This document shows positions 20,617-22,765 of a DNA stretch of 22,765 nucleotides, one piece after another. Each line of letters opens with the position of its first letter. Positions within the stretch are counted from its first letter, which is position 1. The position numbers and the translations under genes were made by a program. The stretch comes from Phoronis ovalis (taxonomy: Eukaryota; Phoronida; Phoronidae), in assembly GCA_028565635.1 (NCBI GenBank), contig JAOXYB010054611.1, forward strand, positions 3,050 to 25,814, written 5' to 3'. Below the pieces are notes generated by a model. The model was not told where the DNA came from and did no database searches. It saw nothing but the letters and a program-made list of their open reading frames with translations.

Positions 20617-20632
20617 CCACTAGAGGGCGATA
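20617..20632 (+). promoter_or_regulatory. CTCF-like motif 2
   Basis: CCACTAGAGGGCGATA fits 14 of 15 positions of the CTCF core (CCASYAGRKGGCRSY). It lies 61 bp from the first motif in the same orientation, about 2.5 kb past the Hox1 stop, where a domain boundary would be plausible. Confidence 0.4.
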
Positions 20633-21118
20633 TCATACATTACTATCCTTGGTGAAATTTAGCTTATTCAATGTTGTTAGGAAAAGAAAATAATTTCTTC
20701 AAAATAACCAAAAATTACTATAATATTTATATGTATATTTATTTACAGTATTAACAGGCACTAGACCCTTGAATTACATGTGCAATGTGCAAGTGTATAC
20801 CACAAATTATAGAGCATATAATACAATGAACATGAACAAATACAACAGAAATTAGTTTAAAAACTGATAACTGGAGCTGACCAAGACTCCATATTAATTA
20901 CGCTTCAGTTGCCTCCTTTATTTTCATGCCATGATAAATTACGTCAGTATTGTCTGCAATGTACTATAGTGCTTGCAATATAATAATACAATTTTATATA
21001 TATACATGAAATGCAAGACTCAATTCTAATGTTGCTATTTACAATCTAACAAGTGTAGAAATACATTACAAACCAGCTACAGCTGCGTGAAAATTTCGAA
21101 CATGATGTTTCATATTGC

Positions 21119-21234
21119 AAGTCATCTAGAGGTCATAAGGGTTATTTTAAGGTCAAAAGATTAGGAAAAAATCAAATTGGATGGAAAGTTAAGCCAATAG
21201 TCATTTAAAGGTAACTCAAAGGTAGCAGAGGTCT
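21119..21234 (+). promoter_or_regulatory. Second GGTCA-type array with 11-bp period
   Basis: AAGTCA-TCTAG-AGGTCA (21119-21135) has DR5 spacing. AGGTCA recurs at 21150-21155, and TAGTCA-TTTAA-AGGTAA-CTCAA-AGGTAG (21198-21225) keeps the same 11-bp period with degenerate half-sites. It resembles the array at 3628 in both unit and period. It could be a nuclear-receptor element, or a diverged copy of the same dispersed minisatellite. Confidence 0.4.
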
Positions 21235-21455
21235 TTATTAATGGATTTATAGTTTTGATTATTAAATTCAGAGGAATTATGAGGTAACCCGAAGCTAACA
21301 TCCAGAAAAAATGTATATCGAGAACTAATGTATCACTGCACAGTAACCTAGAGCTGTATGGTATGTGATAGTTCCTTTAAAAATAGGTAGGGCTGTAGAC
21401 TATTGTTAAATAGAATGAGGGCAATAGGTCTAGCATATATTAAGAAAGAAAGATG

Positions 21456-21545
21456 GTTACCGTATTTTCTCTAATAATCGCTCGCTGTTTTAATAATCGC
21501 CCCCTCTAGTAACTAAAATAAATCAATAATCGCCCCCTAGGCGGC
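21456..21545. mobile_element. Transposon-like dispersed repeat fragment
   Basis: TACCGTATTTTCTCTAATAATCGC is followed by two more AATAATCGCCCCCT units (near 21492-21505 and 21525-21538). A run of AATAATCGCCCCC units next to a TACCGTATTTTCT end is a pattern I associate with DNA-transposon-derived repeats in marine invertebrates. This is from general recognition, not a search. Confidence 0.4.
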
Positions 21546-21732
21546 AATTTGAGTTTTAGACCAATTTGATAATCCGGGATAATCACATTTTAATTCATTA
21601 TTATGTGTAGTTACTGTTGATCTCATAATGTATAACTAATCGAAATTCCGCAATAACTTTGGGAAAAACATAATTTCCTTCAAGACACCTGAATAAAAGT
21701 GAAAACGCCGACACCACCTAATGTAGAACGTG

Positions 21733-22328
21733 GTATTTTGAATTTTTCAAATGCTCATTGTTTTATGAAAAATGTTTGAAAAACTTGTATCTCGCCAGAT
21801 GTCGTCACACTCGCTTTACATGGGAAATCAACACTCAAGGAAAATGAAGGTAATTTGCATATCAATTGAGAAGTTCCACCACCCATATAATAAAAGAATC
21901 TTTTGTCTGGGACTTGCATAAAATGAACTTTACTAAGGGACACTCCCAAAGAAAAGCTGAAAAGCAAACTATCCTATTATATACCAAACAAGTTATAAAT
22001 AATAATTTGAAACTTCACGAGGAGGAAAAAAAATAGTCATAAACATATTTACACTTCGTAAACGCTGTGGAAAAGAAACTCCCAGCTCAAACAATGGAAC
22101 GTTTTGGCAATGTTTCACATGTCACATAGAAAAATTATGATAATCTTCATACAGTGAGCATATTTCGTATGTTTTGACAATATCACTTGTGAATAAAGCT
22201 CTTCTAACTACCCTCCTAATGATTTCCGGCGACATCTAGTGAGTATATTTGTTTTCAATGCTAGATATCCGTCCAAACTTTTAAAACATTTTTCATGAAA
22301 AAGTGAGCATTTGAAAAATTCAAAATAC
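21733..22328. mobile_element. Foldback / MITE-like element
   Basis: A 25-bp stretch at 21733-21757 (GTATTTTGAATTTTTCAAATG, then CTCA) is the exact reverse complement of 22304-22328. Inward, the arms stay alike: ATGAAAAATGTTT on both sides, then AGATGTCG near 21797-21804 and, inverted, CGACATCT near 22230-22237, with about 30 bp missing from the left arm. The unit is 596 bp, with about 410 bp between the arms. No clear target-site duplication is seen and no transposase is encoded. It is therefore probably a non-autonomous element; a 70-codon minus-strand frame inside it is not a convincing gene. Confidence 0.65.
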
Positions 22329-22765
22329 TTCGGGCGCCACGACTTAAATCTCCCTGTTTCAATTCTTCAGGGGTTGGCATCTCTGCTGACAGCTTTTGAA
22401 GTATATATTTAGGCTAAATTTTTTTGCTAATACTTAACTGTTCTCCACAAAAAGAACATTTCCGTTGATACAAATTATTTCGATACAGGGCTATAATGAT
22501 AAAATATTATGTTTCAAAGAGCCACTGCACTGAAGAATTGTTAAACTCAAGCTCGACGATCTCGATTACACGTTATTTGCAGGTGCTTCGTATTGTTTGT
22601 TCACCATGCTTTTTAAAATGTTACTATAAACAACGGTAAAAAGTTGCAAGTAGCACAGTGTTGTTCTTTAGGTGCTAGCGAATTAATTCAGGCCTACCTA
22701 ACCAGCGTAGACTCGAACCGTCAATCCACATTCGCGGACCTGTTTCCTACCATTCGAACCCATTT

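Larger units (their letters stand above)
18321..22765. other. Non-coding region beyond the anterior end of the cluster
   Basis: About 4.4 kb without a convincing gene. It includes a repeat pair (18609, 19531), a lone CACGTG at 19497-19502, a palindromic AGCGGACATGCCCGCT-like string near 19233 containing a p53-type decamer GGACATGCCC, a TATAAAGG box at 20405-20412 in a less AT-rich island, CTCF-like motifs, a GGTCA array, a transposon-like repeat and a foldback element. No neighbouring non-Hox gene is reached. Confidence 0.7.

Noticed and set aside
22685-22765. Minus-strand GGTTCGA strings like tRNA/SINE B boxes at the window end
   Set aside because: No convincing A box or cloverleaf is visible, and the window ends before a full element could be judged.

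Overview
This is an animal genomic window holding the anterior (3') end of a Hox cluster. Three complete or near-complete homeobox genes, Hox3, Hox2 and Hox1, lie in that order on the + strand. Eukaryotic origin is plain from spliced genes with GT-AG introns, AATAAA poly(A) signals, long AT-rich non-coding stretches and a 100-N scaffold gap. The homeodomains are bilaterian Hox1/2/3 types. The near-consensus Hox3 homeodomain (not a fast-evolving zen/bicoid type), the retained hexapeptides and the AT-rich, repeat-strewn spacers suggest a lophotrochozoan or similar marine invertebrate. Phylum is not determinable by eye.

Layout. 1-7680: long non-coding stretch upstream of Hox3, where Hox4 would be expected further left; it holds hairpins, a 24-bp tandem repeat, AGGTCA-type repeats spaced like nuclear-receptor sites, and TGATGGAT motifs of the PBC/Hox type. 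7709-9915: Hox3 (proximal promoter module, two coding exons, 3'UTR with a perfect miR-10-type 8mer site beside the first AATAAA). 9916-12652: spacer with the scaffold gap at 10794-10893. 12653-14624: Hox2, whose recognisable coding part starts only just before its hexapeptide. 14641-15470: short spacer. 15480-18304: Hox1 (promoter module like that of Hox3, two coding exons, 3'UTR). 18305-22765: non-coding region beyond the anterior end of the cluster, with a 40-bp perfect repeat pair, CTCF-like motifs, a second AGGTCA-type array, a transposon-like repeat and a ~600-bp foldback (MITE-like) element.

The three genes encode sequence-specific transcription factors expected to pattern the anterior body axis, usually with PBC/MEIS partners that bind the hexapeptide. 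All three have one phase-1 intron at the equivalent place between hexapeptide and homeobox, as expected for tandem duplicates. The cluster is compact, with about 3.2 kb between Hox3 and Hox2 (plus the gap) and 1.5 kb between Hox2 and Hox1. No other protein-coding gene, tRNA, rRNA, CRISPR or miR-10/miR-993 hairpin was found. I see no wholly new system. The points most worth a second look are the reduced Hox2 N-terminus with YSWM instead of YPWM, the promoter module shared by Hox3 and Hox1, the miR-10 site in the Hox3 3'UTR, the DR5-spaced arrays outside the cluster on both sides, and the 3' CTCF-like pair.
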